A stretch of 64,000 nt of DNA. Source: Scatophagus argus. Lineage: Eukaryota; Chordata; Actinopteri; Scatophagidae. Of this stretch, positions 45,164-56,525 are shown piece after piece. The stretch is taken from positions 1,480,055 through 1,544,054 of the forward strand of contig NC_058508.1 in the NCBI RefSeq assembly GCF_020382885.2, given 5' to 3'. Each line of letters opens with the position of its first letter. The stretch's first letter is position 1. The translations under genes were made by a program, and so were the position numbers. The notes below the pieces were generated by a model that saw nothing but the letters and a program-made list of their open reading frames with translations, did not search any database and was not told where the DNA came from.

Positions 45164-46168
45164 ATGGCGACACAGCGGACAAAGGGCGACACTCGTCCGA
45201 AGGTCAAAGAGGAGCGGATGGACATTGCTTATGCTGGTATGTCAGAGCGTGTGGCGGAGCTTGACCGTGCCTCGGAGCACGTTGCTCACCTAAGACAGAC
45301 AGCCAGGAGGCTAGCTAATGATGCCGGTTTCGGCTTGTTGAGCGCGACGGAGCGCGCTGGCGGGAGAACGCCACCTGAGAGCGCCGAGGGACAGAATGCT
45401 AACAAAGATGGCGGCGCCCGCTGTAACCACGTTCAAATGAAAACGCCAAAATACTCCGGTAAGTCGGACTGGGAAGCCTTCCACGCCCAATTCGAACTCT
45501 TAGCACGGGCTGCAGGCTGGTCAGAGGACAGTAAAGCACTTCAGCTGGCCATGTGCCTTACAGATGACGCTTTGACATGCTTGCTGCTGCTTTGCCCAGC
45601 CGAAAGAGGTGACTATGGAGCTTTAGTGGGTGCTCTGCAGCGCCGTTTTGGACAATGCATCCAGCCTAGTGTTCTACGCTCAGAACTGTCAAATAGGCGG
45701 AGGCAGGCTGGAGAGCCGCTCCGTGTTTTGGCTAATGACATTGAAACCCTGGTAAGGAGAGCATATGCCCACATGCCCACAGAAGTGCAGAACGAACTGG
45801 CCAGGGATCAGTTCATTCGGGCCATAACCCCTAGAGAACTGCGCATACAGACGCAACTGGCACATCCCCCTAGTCTGCAGCAGGCGCTGGAAATGGCTTT
45901 GGAGAGAGAGATTGTAGGAGAGACCACACAGAATGATGTCGGGGGCAGCCCTGTTGTGAGAACTGCGGTGCAGGAGGGCACGGACCAGGCAAAGCCGGCA
46001 CAGATGGATGAGCTGATTGAGCTAATCCGTGCTGCGTCACTGCAATCGCAGCACAGCAGTCCTCGCCGAGGCCCTCCTGTGTGTTGGGTGTGTGGTCAGT
46101 CTGGCCATATCAGCATGAGGTGCCCCAAGCGGGCTGGTGTCCAGGGAAACGCCCCGGGGTCTGTGTAG
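45164..46168 (+). CDS. Gag of the gypsy element (334 aa)
   Basis: Open frame starting at MATQRTKGD; the frame is also open upstream into the LTR (ATG at 44984), but 45164 is the first ATG beyond the primer site. It carries a capsid-like helical region (YSGKSDWEAFHAQFELLARA, then LQLAMCLTDDAL, then LRSELSNRRR). It ends with one CCHC knuckle, CWVCGQSGHISMRC, at residues ~307-320, before a TAG. Gag packages the element RNA. This part alone remains intact. Confidence 0.8.
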   Translation: MATQRTKGDTRPKVKEERMDIAYAGMSERVAELDRASEHVAHLRQTARRLANDAGFGLLSATERAGGRTPPESAEGQNANKDGGARCNHVQMKTPKYSGKSDWEAFHAQFELLARAAGWSEDSKALQLAMCLTDDALTCLLLLCPAERGDYGALVGALQRRFGQCIQPSVLRSELSNRRRQAGEPLRVLANDIETLVRRAYAHMPTEVQNELARDQFIRAITPRELRIQTQLAHPPSLQQALEMALEREIVGETTQNDVGGSPVVRTAVQEGTDQAKPAQMDELIELIRAASLQSQHSSPRRGPPVCWVCGQSGHISMRCPKRAGVQGNAPGSV

Positions 46169-46970
46169 ACGGGACAACACCGACCCCTGCTCCTGTGTCC
46201 CACCTAGCCTTGTTCCCAAGAGTATGGACGGGGAAGTGGTGCTCCACTTCCCCCAGAAGCAGATGACACCGCAGAGACTGTGAGAGTGGTGGGCTGGACC
46301 CATGTGGGGGATTTCTGCCATGTCCCCATCACCCTGGCGGGGGCTCCATGCATAGCCCTCATAGACACCGGCTCCACAGCAACACTGATGAGACCCGACC
46401 TGATTCCAGCAGGGATGCAACTGGAACCTACTGAGGTAAAGCTGCGGACAGTGACTGGTGAGCTAGCCCCTATGCTTGGAAGAGGGGTGGTGGCTATTCA
46501 AGTGGGGGGGCTCTCAGTGAAATTTAAGGTGTGGGTTGCAGCTGTACAGGACCCCTGCATGTTAGGACTGGACTTCCTGCGGACCGTCCACTGTTTGTTA
46601 GACCTGGGGAAGAACACACTGACATTCTCGGGGGGCCCACAGTTGAAATGGTGCCCCCTAAAGAGGCCCCAAGGTCACAACCACCAACCTCACGAGCGGC
46701 GGAGGCCAGTCATGGGCCGGACCCCACTCTCCAAGTTTTTTCCCCTACACCCTTATCCCCCACATCCCATATCCCAGTTGACATGCAGCCCCCCGCCCCT
46801 GACCAGCAGCTCACAGCAGGCAAGGGGGACAGACTGGCAGTGGTACGAGAGGTATGGAAACGCAGCTGTGATAACCTGGAACCCAGGCAGCAGGAGGAGT
46901 TGTGGCAGTTGCTGCTGGATTTTAAAGACATTTTTGCCCTTACGGAGGACGAAGTGGGTCTGACACACCT
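46169..46970 (+). pseudogene. Gypsy protease and start of RT
   Basis: The 227-codon frame from 46280 includes the aspartic protease motif LIDTGSTATLM (46355-46390) and MLGLDFLRTV. A frameshift near 46640-46680 moves the reading to a second frame leading to DIFALTEDEVGLTH, the usual run-in to the RT, which the L2 insertion cuts at 46970. Confidence 0.75.
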
Positions 46971-47786
46971 TCTTTCACCTCCGTAATATCGCTAAGATTA
47001 GGAGTGTCCTCTCTCAGAGTGATGCTGAAAAACTTGTTCATGCTTTTGTTACTTCTAGGCTGGACTACTGCAACTCACTATTGTCAGGATGTCCAAATTA
47101 TTCTATTAATAACCTGCAGCTGATCCAAAATGCAGCAGCTAGAGTTTTAACAGGAATCAGTAAAAGGGATCATATCTCCCCCATCTTAGCTTCTCTTCAC
47201 TGGCTTCCGGTAAAATTCAGAATAGACTTTAAAATTCTCCTACTTACATATAAGGCCCTAAATGGACTTGCCCCATCATACCTGCAGGATCTAATAGTCC
47301 CATATATTCCCAATAGAACACTCAGATCACAGAGTGCAGGTTTACTTACAGTTCCCAGAATTTATAAAAGTAGAACGGGAGGACGAGCCTTTAGCTATCA
47401 GGCACCCCTGCTGTGGAACCAGTTGCCAATCTGGGTTCGACAGGCAGACACCACCTCCACTTTTAAGACTAAACTTAAAACCTTTCTGTTTAGTAAAGCA
47501 TATAGTTAGCACCAAATAAAGTGTGTAGGGCTGGTAGGCATAGTTTCACCCACCTCATGATATATAGCCACAGGTAGAATAGGTCTGACTAACTGTTAAT
47601 CTTTAAATCTCTATCATAGCTAAGCTGCTATAGGCCTATGCTGCCGGGGGACACAAACATGATCCACCAAGCAGTTTCCCCTCCTCCTTTTCCTCTTCTA
47701 TCCTCTCCCCTCGTCAGATTAACATGCAGTTCATTATTTTATGTCACTAACTGTGTGTCCAGTGCTCCTCGTAGTCTTGTGTCTCT

Positions 47787-47824
<38 letters not shown>

Positions 47825-48418
47825 CTTTCTGCAGGTATCTCTCCATCCAGATCTTCAAGTTGAACTGTAGCCGGCTCTATGACCAACCCAATGTGTATTG
47901 TTGACATCTGCCTGTCATTCCTCTATGTACCGACTATGGGCGGGGTGGTTCTCCCTACGGGCCGAAATCGAACTGATAGGATAGTGATTTTCAACATCAC
48001 ATAAAAAAAGAATACATGAATGTTACAGCAGTTCATTATAATTTTCAATACTATAAATTTCCTATAACTTGTGAAATGTTAAAATCATATTGAGGTGGTA
48101 GCAAAAAGTGAAACTAAACCGTTGAGATTTTGTTTTGCTTATCTTTTTAGTAATGTCATTTCTCATGTTGCAAATTGCTTTCCTGCCTGTACAACATCCA
48201 TTGCACGTCTGCCCGTCCTGGGTGAGGGATCCCTCCTCTGTTGCTCACCCTGAGGTTTCTTCCATTTTTTCCTGTTAAAGGTTTTTCTGGGAGTTTTTCC
48301 TTAGTCGATGTGAGGGTCGAAGGGCAGGGGATGTTGCTGATGTTATGTTAAGCCCTTTGAGACAAACTGCTTGTAAAAATGGGCTATACAAATAAAGTTG
48401 ACTTGACTTGACTTGACT
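46971..48418 (+). mobile_element. 5'-truncated L2 LINE inserted in gypsy pol
   Basis: Starts within the RT C-terminal region (TCTTTCACCTCCGTAATATC, cf. 55081). It contains a 142-codon frame (47081-47509: NAAARVLTGISKRDHISP, LASLHWLPVKFRIDFKILL). It ends with a 3' UTR and the tandem tail TTGACTTGACTTGACT. Only CT is shared by the two junctions (46969-46970 and 48417-48418), so the target duplication is 2 bp or absent. The gypsy codons on either side rejoin in frame as HL-VQHDID. Confidence 0.9.
47793..47820. repeat. (CT)n microsatellite in L2 3' UTR
   Basis: CTCTCT run within the nested L2. Confidence 0.9.
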
Positions 48419-49695
48419 AGTGCAGCACGACATTGACACCGGTGATGCACAGCCCATCAAGACACGGCCCCGCCGCCTTCCACTGGCACATCAGGCAGCT
48501 GCTGACAGCGCTATTGACGAGATGCTGAAGGCTGGCATCATCGAACCATCTGACAGCCCATGGGCCTCGGGGGTTGTGATGGTCAATAAGAAAAAGAGTT
48601 CAAAGATGAGGTTTTGTGTTGACTATAGGCCGCTGAACAGTGTGACCAGGAAAGACTCATACCCACTGCCCCGCATTGATGAATCCCTGGACTTGGTGTC
48701 CGGCTCATCCTGGTTCTCCTCATTGGACCTACGCAGTGGGTATTGGCAGGTGCCCCTCAGCCCCTCAGCCAGACCGAAGACTGCTTTCTGTACCGGCAGA
48801 GGATTGTGGCAGTTTCGGGTCCTCTGTTTTGGCCTGTGCAATGCCCCGGCCACGTTTGAACGGCTGATGGAAAAGGTGCTGAATGACATTCCCCGAGTGT
48901 CTGGTCTACTTGGATGACATATTGGTTCATGGGGACTCTTTCCTTGCAGCCTTGGGGGCCCTGCGGCGGGTTCTACAGAGGATATCGGCAGCTGGTCTAA
49001 AGCTTCACCCCGACAAGTGCTGCTTCATGAGAAAAGAGCTGGAGTTTCTGGGGCACAAGGTTGGAGGAGAGGGCATCGGCACACTGGAAGAGAAAGTGCA
49101 AGCAGTGAGGGACTGGCCAGTCCCCAGCAACCGGCGTGAGCTGAAGAGCTTCATTGGACTGGCGTCTTACTACAGGCGGTTTGTGCGCGGCTTCTCATGA
49201 ATAGCCGCGCCCCTGTTCCGCCTGCAGCAGAAGGATAGTGATTTCTCTTGGACTCCAGAATGCGAGCAGGCCTTCAGCTCTTTGAAGAGGGCCTTGTCAG
49301 AGTCTCCCGTCCTCACCCCCCCAGACCCCAGTATGCCATTCGTTCTGGACACGGACGCCAGTGATGTTGGGATGGGGGCAGTGCTAAGCCAGGTGGGGAC
49401 AGAGGGGGAGCAAGTGGTGGCGTACTTCAGTAAAACTTTCAACAAAGCTGAACGGCGCTATTGTGTGACACGCAGAGAACTGCTTGCTATTGTGAGGGCA
49501 ATACGCCACTTCAAATACTATCTGTGTGGCCTTCCCTTCACTGTCCGAACTGACCACTCTGCCCTCCAGTGGTTAATGTCCTTCAAAGAGCCAGAAGGGC
49601 AGATTGCACGCTGGCTGGAGGAACTGGCACCGTACGTGTTCCAGTTGGAGTACAGGGCTGGAGCTCACCATGCCAAACGGCTGCCGATACTGTGA
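48419..49695 (+). pseudogene. Gypsy reverse transcriptase and RNase H
   Basis: RT motifs: MLKAGIIEPSDSPWASGVVM, then RFCVDYRPLNSVT, then WFSSLDLRSGYWQV, then FGLCNAPATFERLM. After a frameshift around 48893-48905 comes YLDD (48907-48918), followed by FLGHKV and [17 protein letters not shown] at 49198-49200 interrupts. RNase H follows with FVLDTDASDVGMGAVLSQ, then CVTRRELLAIV and VRTDHSALQWL, ending where the frame slips at 49676. Confidence 0.85.
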
Positions 49696-50494
49696 CAAAA
49701 GAGAGGTCAGGGAGAAAGAGCTCCGTGTGGAGGAGCAAGGCTCCATGCATGATAGGGAAGGGCCTGTCTGCAGAGGGATGCAGGTTGTTGACGCACCTGA
49801 ATGGAGAGCACAACAGGAACAGGATGCTGATCTGCATCCAGTGTTGCAGTGGGTGAAGTCGGGACAACAGCCACAGTGGAACGAGGTTGCTGGATGCTCT
49901 CCTGCCACTAAAGGACTGTTTGCAAAGTTTGGGGCTTTACGGGTGCAGGATGGAGTGCTACAGAGAGCCTGGAAGGAGCCAGCTACAGGAGAAGAAAGGT
50001 GGCAGGTGGTGGTCCCCAGAGCACTGAGAGAGAAAAGCCTGTCATGGTGCTACTGGGTCAGGACACTTTGGAGTCTCAAAAACTCTTCGGCGCATCCGGC
50101 AGGGTTTCTACTGGGGTCGGCTTAGGAGAGATGTTGAGGACTTTTGTCGCCGCTGTGATCTTTGCACAGCTCACAAAGGTCCGTCGGATCAGTCTCGCGC
50201 CCAGCTCCAACAGCTGGCAGTGGGGGCCCCAATGGAGAGGGTGGCGGTAGACATAATGGGCCTGTTTCCTCGTACAGACAGGGGCAACCGTTATGTTCTA
50301 GCTGCCATGGACTATTTCACAAAATGGCCAGAGGCATATGCCATACCAGATCAGGAGGCAGAGACGGTGGCAGATGCTCTGGTGGAGGGCATGTTTACCA
50401 GGTTTGGGGCAGCCGAGGTCATCCACAGCGATCAGGGGAGGAACTTCGAGTCAGGTGTGTTTTCTGCTATGTGTGCGCGTATGGGCACACATAG
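49696..50494 (+). pseudogene. Gypsy integrase, truncated before the catalytic Glu
   Basis: In several frames: a degenerate HHCC zinc region (FCRRCDLCTAHKG, 50140-50185), then the core with VDIMGLFPRTDRGNRYVLAA (first Asp) and VIHSDQGRNFESGVFSAM (second Asp). The third catalytic residue and the C-terminus are deleted; the sequence joins the 3' LTR stub at about 50495. Confidence 0.8.
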
Positions 50495-50566
50495 CAGACA
50501 TTCGTCAATAAACGAAGGTTTGTTGAACAACTCTCGTCATTCTTACACGTCCGGCTGGACGTTACA
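50495..50566 (+). repeat. 3' LTR stub of the gypsy element
   Basis: GTCAATAAACGAAGGTTTGT onward matches the last ~65 bp of the 5' LTR and ends GGACGTTACA. Confidence 0.85.
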
Positions 50567-50845
50567 GTATTTTATATTGTGTGGAAATTGTACATTTTGT
50601 TGTGCGCACATTGGTTGTCTATCTGATTCAATGTAATTGTCTATGTTTTTTGTTGTCTTTCACAATATATGGTACCACTCACTTAAAAAACCGAATCCTT
50701 TTATTTTATTCTCCTCTCCTAGAGCCGAATCTGGATTTCTGACAGTGGCCCAATAACCGAATGCTGTTGTTTAGTATTCAGCTGTTGTTTAGTATTCAGC
50801 TGAACCATAAATTAAGTAATATATAGGTTACACTTGTCTTTTCCG
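50567..50845. other. No gene seen
   Basis: AT-rich flank right of the gypsy element. Confidence 0.4.
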
Positions 50846-51085
50846 CTGCAGATCATTGCCTGTGGGTCTCGTGTGAGTCAGCCACTTCTGCCTGCCACCT
50901 GCTTCCAGCCTTGCTCTGTCTGCCTGTCTGTCTGCCTGCCTGCCCTGCATTTCCTGAAGCCTCGGAATCGCCGAAGACGTCCTTTCTCTGTTGTTTCAAG
51001 AAAATAAAGCCACTTACAACTGTTTTCCAGGTCTTGCTTTTGGGTCCAGTTCTCTCTGCACACTGTACAACAGCCGGGTTCTGGT
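50846..51085 (+). repeat. LTR-like fragment of another gypsy element
   Basis: Pyrimidine-rich sequence (TGCCTGTCTGTCTGCCTGCC), then AATAAA (51003-51008), then TCTTGCTTTTGGGTCCAGTT. This resembles the R/U5 end of fish gypsy LTRs. No matching second LTR was found in the window. Confidence 0.4.
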
Positions 51086-51400
51086 CCTCCACCTAGTGGC
51101 AAGGAAAAATTTTGGCCCACGGCCTAAATTACTTGCCAGTCCCTGCCCTATATCAACTTCAGAGGCGTCTGCCTCTGCAAAAAACTGCAGGCGTGGGTCA
51201 GGGAGAGAAGATGGGGGCTGTGGTGAAACTTTCCTGAAGCTTGCGAAAAGCCAGATCTGCTTGGGGTGTCCACTGAAACTTGACATGGGAGGAGGTTAAA
51301 GCATGCAGAGGAGTGGCCACAGAACTAAAGTTACGGATGAACCGTCTGTAGAAATTTGCAAATCCCAAAAAGCGCTGCACCAACTTTCAGCTGGTGGGTT
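51086..51400 (-). pseudogene. Gypsy RT-RNase H fragment, minus strand
   Basis: The minus-strand reading [20 protein letters not shown], then [11 protein letters not shown], then [18 protein letters not shown] is the RT connection segment. After a frameshift, DPRLQFFAEADASEVDIGQG is the RNase H start. It is opposite in orientation to the LTR-like piece beside it and unrelated to the 44.7-kb element. Confidence 0.8.
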
Positions 51401-51892
51401 TGTAGGGGTAATAATTTTTTGTTTATCCACAGTTGTGGTTACTGGTGAACTGGCAGAGGGGTCTGGGTCCGGCTGTCTCCCCACTCATCCATTGTGCCTA
51501 CTCTGGTTGATTGCCGTTAATAGTGGTGCTGTTCCTGAAGAGATGGGCCCACAGTGAACCCTAGTGGTAAGTGTGGGTATCAGAGCAAAGTTTGGTCCCC
51601 ACCTGAAGCGCTAAAAAAAAAAAACAAATCATAGAATAAAATAAGTGCTAAAAAATTGCAAATCACATCGTAGGTAAGTGCTATCAATGTCAATGCATAC
51701 ACTAGAAGTGTAGATAAAAGGTAAGTGCTATATCACAAACAAAGCAAATAACAAATAATTATGTTATTCATCGTAAATTATGAATACAATAATTTAATAA
51801 TTACGGTATTCATAATTTATAATAAACAATAAATAATTGTATTATTTAATAACGTTTATCAAATAAAAAATAAATACATAAAAAGTTGTTGC
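51401..51892. other. No gene seen
   Basis: AT-rich sequence after about 51600, nothing recognised. Confidence 0.4.
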
Positions 51893-52440
51893 ATGTTAAG
51901 CAAATTCCCAATAATTATATGATTTCGTCATCAGGCCGATCTTTGTCCAGGTTTTTATTGAAGATTGTTCGTATTGTCTGTAGTCCTACCCTGGTGTCAA
52001 TATTTGTGTACAAGCTATCTATACCTGTGGTGAAGAGGACTGCATTTGTTGGCAGGCTCAGAGGGCGGACTTTTTCTATGAAGTGCTAAGTATCTCTCAG
52101 GTAGCTGGGATGTTTGGTGGAGAGCGGGCCTAAAAAGGAGTCGATGTATTGTAGGTTATATGTCGTGCTATTGCAGTTGGACACGATGGGTCTGCCAGGA
52201 TGTACGACATGCAGGACCATTCAGGTAAGTGGTTCTTTATGTATTTTGGGTAGGAGGTAAAAGCGGCGTTCACGGGGGTTATCTGGTCCAAGTAGGAAGT
52301 CCCTTTGTTTAGCCGAAATGAATTTTTTATGGTACAGGTTTTGAATAATTGAGCAAATTTTGTTTTGTGTTGGGCCAAGTGTGCTGCAGCCCGAGCGGTT
52401 GTGGAAGCGCGGTTTTCACCCTGGTCGTGTAACACTGGAC
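51893..52440 (-). pseudogene. Penelope-like element RT fragment, minus strand
   Basis: The minus-strand reading, with shifts, gives RERRFYLLPKIHKEPL (~52265-52215), then PGRPIVSNCNSTTYNL, then YIDSFLGPLSTKHPSYLRDT, then FIEKVRPLSLPTNAVLF and IDSLYTNIDTRVGLQTIRTI. FYLLPKIHK and GRPIVS are hallmarks of Penelope-like reverse transcriptases; the next catalytic-aspartate motif appears as TGIDSLYTN. It contains at least one stop and frameshifts. Confidence 0.75.
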
Positions 52441-52497
52441 CAGCTCTATACCCTTCGGGGTGTTTGAGGGTTCATGGGAGTTTGCCCAATCGGTCCA

Positions 52498-53104
52498 TAT
52501 GTGTTTTGTGGACTTGGAGAAGGCATTCGACCGTGTTCCCCACGGCATTGTGTGAGAGGTGCTCCGGGAGTATGGGGTCTGGGGCCCTTTGCAAAGGGCT
52601 GTGCGGTTTCTGTACTCCTGGAGCAGGAGTCTGGTCCGCATTGCTGGCCGTAAGTCAGACCTGTTCCCAGTGCATGTTGGCCGCCGGCAGGGCTGCCCTT
52701 TGTCACCGGTCTTGTTCATTATTTTTATGGACAGGATTTCTAGGCGTAGCCAGGGGCCGTAGGGTGTCTGGAACCACAGGATTTCATCTCTGCTTTTTGC
52801 GGATGATGTTGTCCTGTTGGCTTCTTCAGGCCAGGATCTTCAGAATGTGTTGAGGTGGCTAGGGGATCTGTTTCGAATGCCTCCTGGACGCCTTCCTGGG
52901 AAAGTGTTCCGGGCATGCCACACCATGAGGAGGCCTGGACATGCTGGAGGGACTATGTTACTCGGCTGGCCTGGGAACGCCTTGGGGTCCACCCGGAAGA
53001 GCTGGAGGAAGTGTCTGGGGAGAGGGAAGTCTGGGCATCCCTGCTCAAGCTGCTGCCCCCGCGACCCGATTCCGGATGAAGCAGAAGAAGATGGATGGAT
53101 GTTT
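52498..53104 (+). pseudogene. Rex3-like LINE, internally deleted 3' part
   Basis: Reads CFVDLEKAFDRVPHGIV, stop (52553-52555), then EVLREYGVWGPLQRAV, VHVGRRQGCPLSPVLFIIFM, then FADDVVLLASSGQDL. After an internal deletion of the RT C-terminal region it continues with DLFRMPPGRLPGKVF and the arginine/tryptophan-rich end. It terminates in GAAGAAGATGGATGGATG, the GATG-repeat 3' end. Confidence 0.85.
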
Positions 53105-53124
53105 TGTGTTGACTGTTGGAGGCA

Positions 53125-55891
53125 CGCTGTAATCGGTTTTCCAGAGTTTCTATCGAGTCTGGTCCTTAAAACTAATAAAGTTATTATTATGGGTGATTTC
53201 AACATCCACGTAGACGATAGTAATGATAGCCTTCGCGCAGCATTTATCTCTCTCTTAGATTCAATTGGCTTCTGTCAGTGTGTACATGAACCCACTCATT
53301 GCTTCAATCACACTCTTGACCTTGTTCTGACATATGGTATAGATGTAGAACATTTAACTGTCTCTGAACAAAATCCTCTTCTGTCTGACCATTGTTTAAT
53401 AACTTTTGAGTTTATACTATTTGACTTCATACCACCAAGAAAAAACTCCTACACTAGGTACCTGTCTGATAGTGCAGTGGCTAAATTTAAAGAAACAGTT
53501 CTATTGTCATTAACTTCAGTATCATGTCCCCATACAAGTGAACAATACAATAATCCCTCTCAAATCAACCATTTCGTGGACAGTGCTGCAAGTTTACTAA
53601 GGACGACTTTAGACTCTGTTGCTCTGCTAAAAAAGAAACTCATAAAGCAAAATAAACTTGCACCCTGGTATAATACAGAGGTTCGCAAATTAAAGCAAAA
53701 TGTGCAAAAACTTGAGAGGAAATGGCGTTCCTCCAAACTTATTGAATCTCGCTCAATCTGGCAAGACAGTCTTATTACTATTACTATTAGCCTATTACTC
53801 AAAATTAATTGAGGATTATAAGCATAATCCCAGGTTTCTCTTCAGCACTGTAGCCAGGCTGACAGAGAGCCATAGTGCTATCGTGCCTTGTATCCCTGTG
53901 ACCCTTAGCAGCAATGACTTTATAACCTTTTTTAACGACAAGATTTTAAACATTAGAGACAAAATTCAGCACCTACTGACCTCAGCTGATACTGATGTAA
54001 CATCAAACACTAGTGTCTTAGAACCAACAGTAGAAACAGATAATCATCTTGACTGCTTTTCACCTATTGATCCCCATCAGCTATACTCACTCGTACATTC
54101 ATCCAAGCCAACAACATGCCTCTTAGACCCCATCCCTACCAACCTTCTCAAAGAAGCTTTACCCTTACTTAGCACCTGTCTATTAGACATGATCAATCTG
54201 TCCCTGATAACAGGCTATGTACCCCAGTCCCAGTAGCTGTAGTCAAACCTCTCCTTAAAAAACACACACTTGATCCAGAGGTTTTAAGCAACTATAGACC
54301 AATATCTAACCTTCCATTTCTTTCCAAGATCCTTGAAAGAACAGTCGCCAATCAGTTATATGACTTTCTTCAAAATAATAACTTATTTGAAAATTTTCAA
54401 TCTGGCTTTAGAGCTCATCATAGCACAGAAACAGCATTGGTCAAAGGTCACAAATGACCTCCTCCTGGCATCAGACAAGGGATTTATCTCTGTCCTTGTA
54501 CTGTCAGACCTTAGTGCTGCATTTGACACCATTGACCACTCTATATTACTGCACAGATTGGAACACCTAGTTGGCATCAAAGGAACTGCATTAAGCTGGT
54601 TTCAGTCTTTTTTATCAGATCGATTTCAATTTGTTCATGTTAATGATACATCGTCCACACTCACAAAGGTTAGTCATGGAGTTCCCCAAGGTTCTGTCCT
54701 TGGGCCAATATTATTCAGCCTGTATATACTCCCCATTGGTGATATTGTTAGGAAACACTCCATACATTTTCATTGTTATGCGGATGACACACAATTGTAC
54801 CTATCAATGAAACCAGATGAAACAAATCAGCTAGTCAAGCTTCAGGCATGTCTTAAAGACATAAAAACCTGGATGACCAGCAACTTCCTACTTCTAAATT
54901 CAGACAAAACTGAAGTTATTGTTCTGGACCCCGAACACCTTAGAAACAAATTATGCAGTGATATTGCATTGCCAGATGGCTTAGCCGTGGCCTCAAGCTC
55001 CACTGTAAGAAATTTAGGAGTTATCTTTGACCAGGACATGTCCTTTAACTCGCACATAGCAAATATTTCAAAGACTGCATTCTTTCACCTTCGCAATATT
55101 GCAAAGATTAGGCACATCCTGAGTCAGAAAGATGCAGAAAAATTAGTCCATGCATTCATTACCTCTAGACTGGATTACTGTAACTCCCTTCTATCAGGCT
55201 GCCCCAATAAATCCATAAAGACTCTCCAGCTAATCCAGAACGCTGCAGCACGACTACTGACAAGAACCAGCATGAGAGATCATATTTCTCCTGTTCTGGC
55301 TTCTCTACATTGGCTACCTGTAAAATTCAGGATAGATTTTAAAATTCTCCTCCTCACTTATAAAGCCCTGAGCGGTCAGGCACCATCCTATCTTAAAGAG
55401 TTAATAGTACCCTATTATCCCACCAGAGCTTTGCGTTCCCAAAATGCAGGGCTACTTGTGGTTCCTAGAGTACTCAAAAGTAGATTGGGATCCAGAGCCT
55501 TTAGTTATCAAGCTCCTCTACTATGGAACCATCTTCCGGTTTCGGTCCGGGAGACACCCTCTCTATATTTAAGAGTAGGCTAAAAACTTTCCTCTTTGAT
55601 GAAGCTTATAGTTAGGTACAGATAGTTATGCTGCTGTAGACTTAGTCTGTCCTCTCATAACGTACTGAGCTCTTTCTTCCTCTCCCTCTCCTGCACACAT
55701 TTATGTCCCATTAATGCATATTACTAACTCATTAACTATCACTAATTTGCTCAAGGGGGAATGTTGGGTTCTCTATATTACAATTTATATTATTTACAAT
55801 TTGGTCTAAACCTGCTCTAATTGGAAAGTGTCATGAGATGACTTTTGTTGTGAACTGGTACTATATAAATAAACTGAATTGAATTGAATTA
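53125..55891 (+). pseudogene. L2 LINE, endonuclease to 3' end (2.8 kb)
   Basis: The 3' portion of the endonuclease is readable (IIMGDFNIHVDDSND, then THCFNHTLDLVLTYG and LLSDHCLITFEF). The linker and RT follow: SNFPFLSKILERTV, VLSDLSAAFDTIDHSILLHR, GVPQGSVLGPILFSLYI, HCYADDTQLYLSM (catalytic ADD), LASLHWLPVKFRIDFKILLL, and AFSYQAPLLWNHLPVSVR. A TGA at 53810-53812, a frameshift near 54236, another near 54420-54470 and one near 55560 break it. The 3' UTR ends in the tandem tail TGAATTGAATTGAATT. The single open RT stretch of 416 codons (54333-55583) shows it is relatively recent. No ORF1 or endonuclease start is present, so it is 5'-truncated. Confidence 0.9.
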
Positions 55892-55994
55892 GAAAAAACT
55901 GAAGGTAAGTTCACGGTTGTGGTATATCTGATGTTCATGAGCTCGTCTCTGGTGTAAGAGCATGCAAACACACAGTTTGCACACTAATCCTATC

Positions 55995-56525
55995 TTCATT
56001 AACTCTTTAAGATAGGATGGTGCCTGACCGTTCAGGGCTTTATATGTGAGGAGGAGAATTTTAAACTCTATCCTGAATTTTACAGGTAGCCAATGTAGAG
56101 AAGCCAGAACAAGAAAAATATGATCTCTCATGCTGGTTCTCGTGAGTAATCTTGCTACAGGGTTCTGGATTATCTGGAGAGTCTTTATGGATTTACTGGG
56201 GCAGCCTGATAGAAGGGAGTTACAGTAATCCAGTCTAGATGTAATGAATGCATGGACTAATTTTTCTGCATCTTTCTGACTCAGAATGTGCCTAATTTGT
56301 TCAATATTGTGGAGGCGAAACAATGCAGTCTTTGAAATATTCAATATGTGTGGGTTAAAGGATACGTCCTGGTCAAAGATAACTCCTAAATTCCTTACAG
56401 TGGAGCTTGAGGCTACGGCTAAGCCATCTAGCATTTCAATATCACTGGATAATGTGTTTCTAAGGTGTTCAGGGCCCAGAACAGTAACTTCAGTTTTGTC
56501 TGAATTTAGAAGTAGTGTAGGAGCC
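55995..56525 (-). pseudogene. L2 LINE fragment in inverted orientation
   Basis: On the minus strand it is closely similar to 54890-55395: LNSDKTEVTVLGPEHLRN, then GLAVASSSTVRNLGVIFDQD, then QKDAEKLVHAFITSRLDYCN, then LASLHWLPVKFRI and QAPSYLKEL. It ends abruptly at both sides. About 600 bp separate it from its inverse partner. Confidence 0.9.

Larger units (their letters stand above)
44750..50566 (+). mobile_element. Decayed Ty3/gypsy element with L2 insertion and 3' deletion
   Basis: Conventional gypsy order: gag, protease, RT, RNase H, integrase. The 5' LTR (44750-45076) is complete. Only the last ~70 bp of the 3' LTR remain, joined directly to the integrase core. The outer flanks still carry the same four bases (GTAT at 44746-44749 and 50567-50570). 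Pol is interrupted by a 1.45-kb L2 LINE (46971-48418), one in-frame stop (49198) and several frameshifts. Not functional. Confidence 0.85.
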
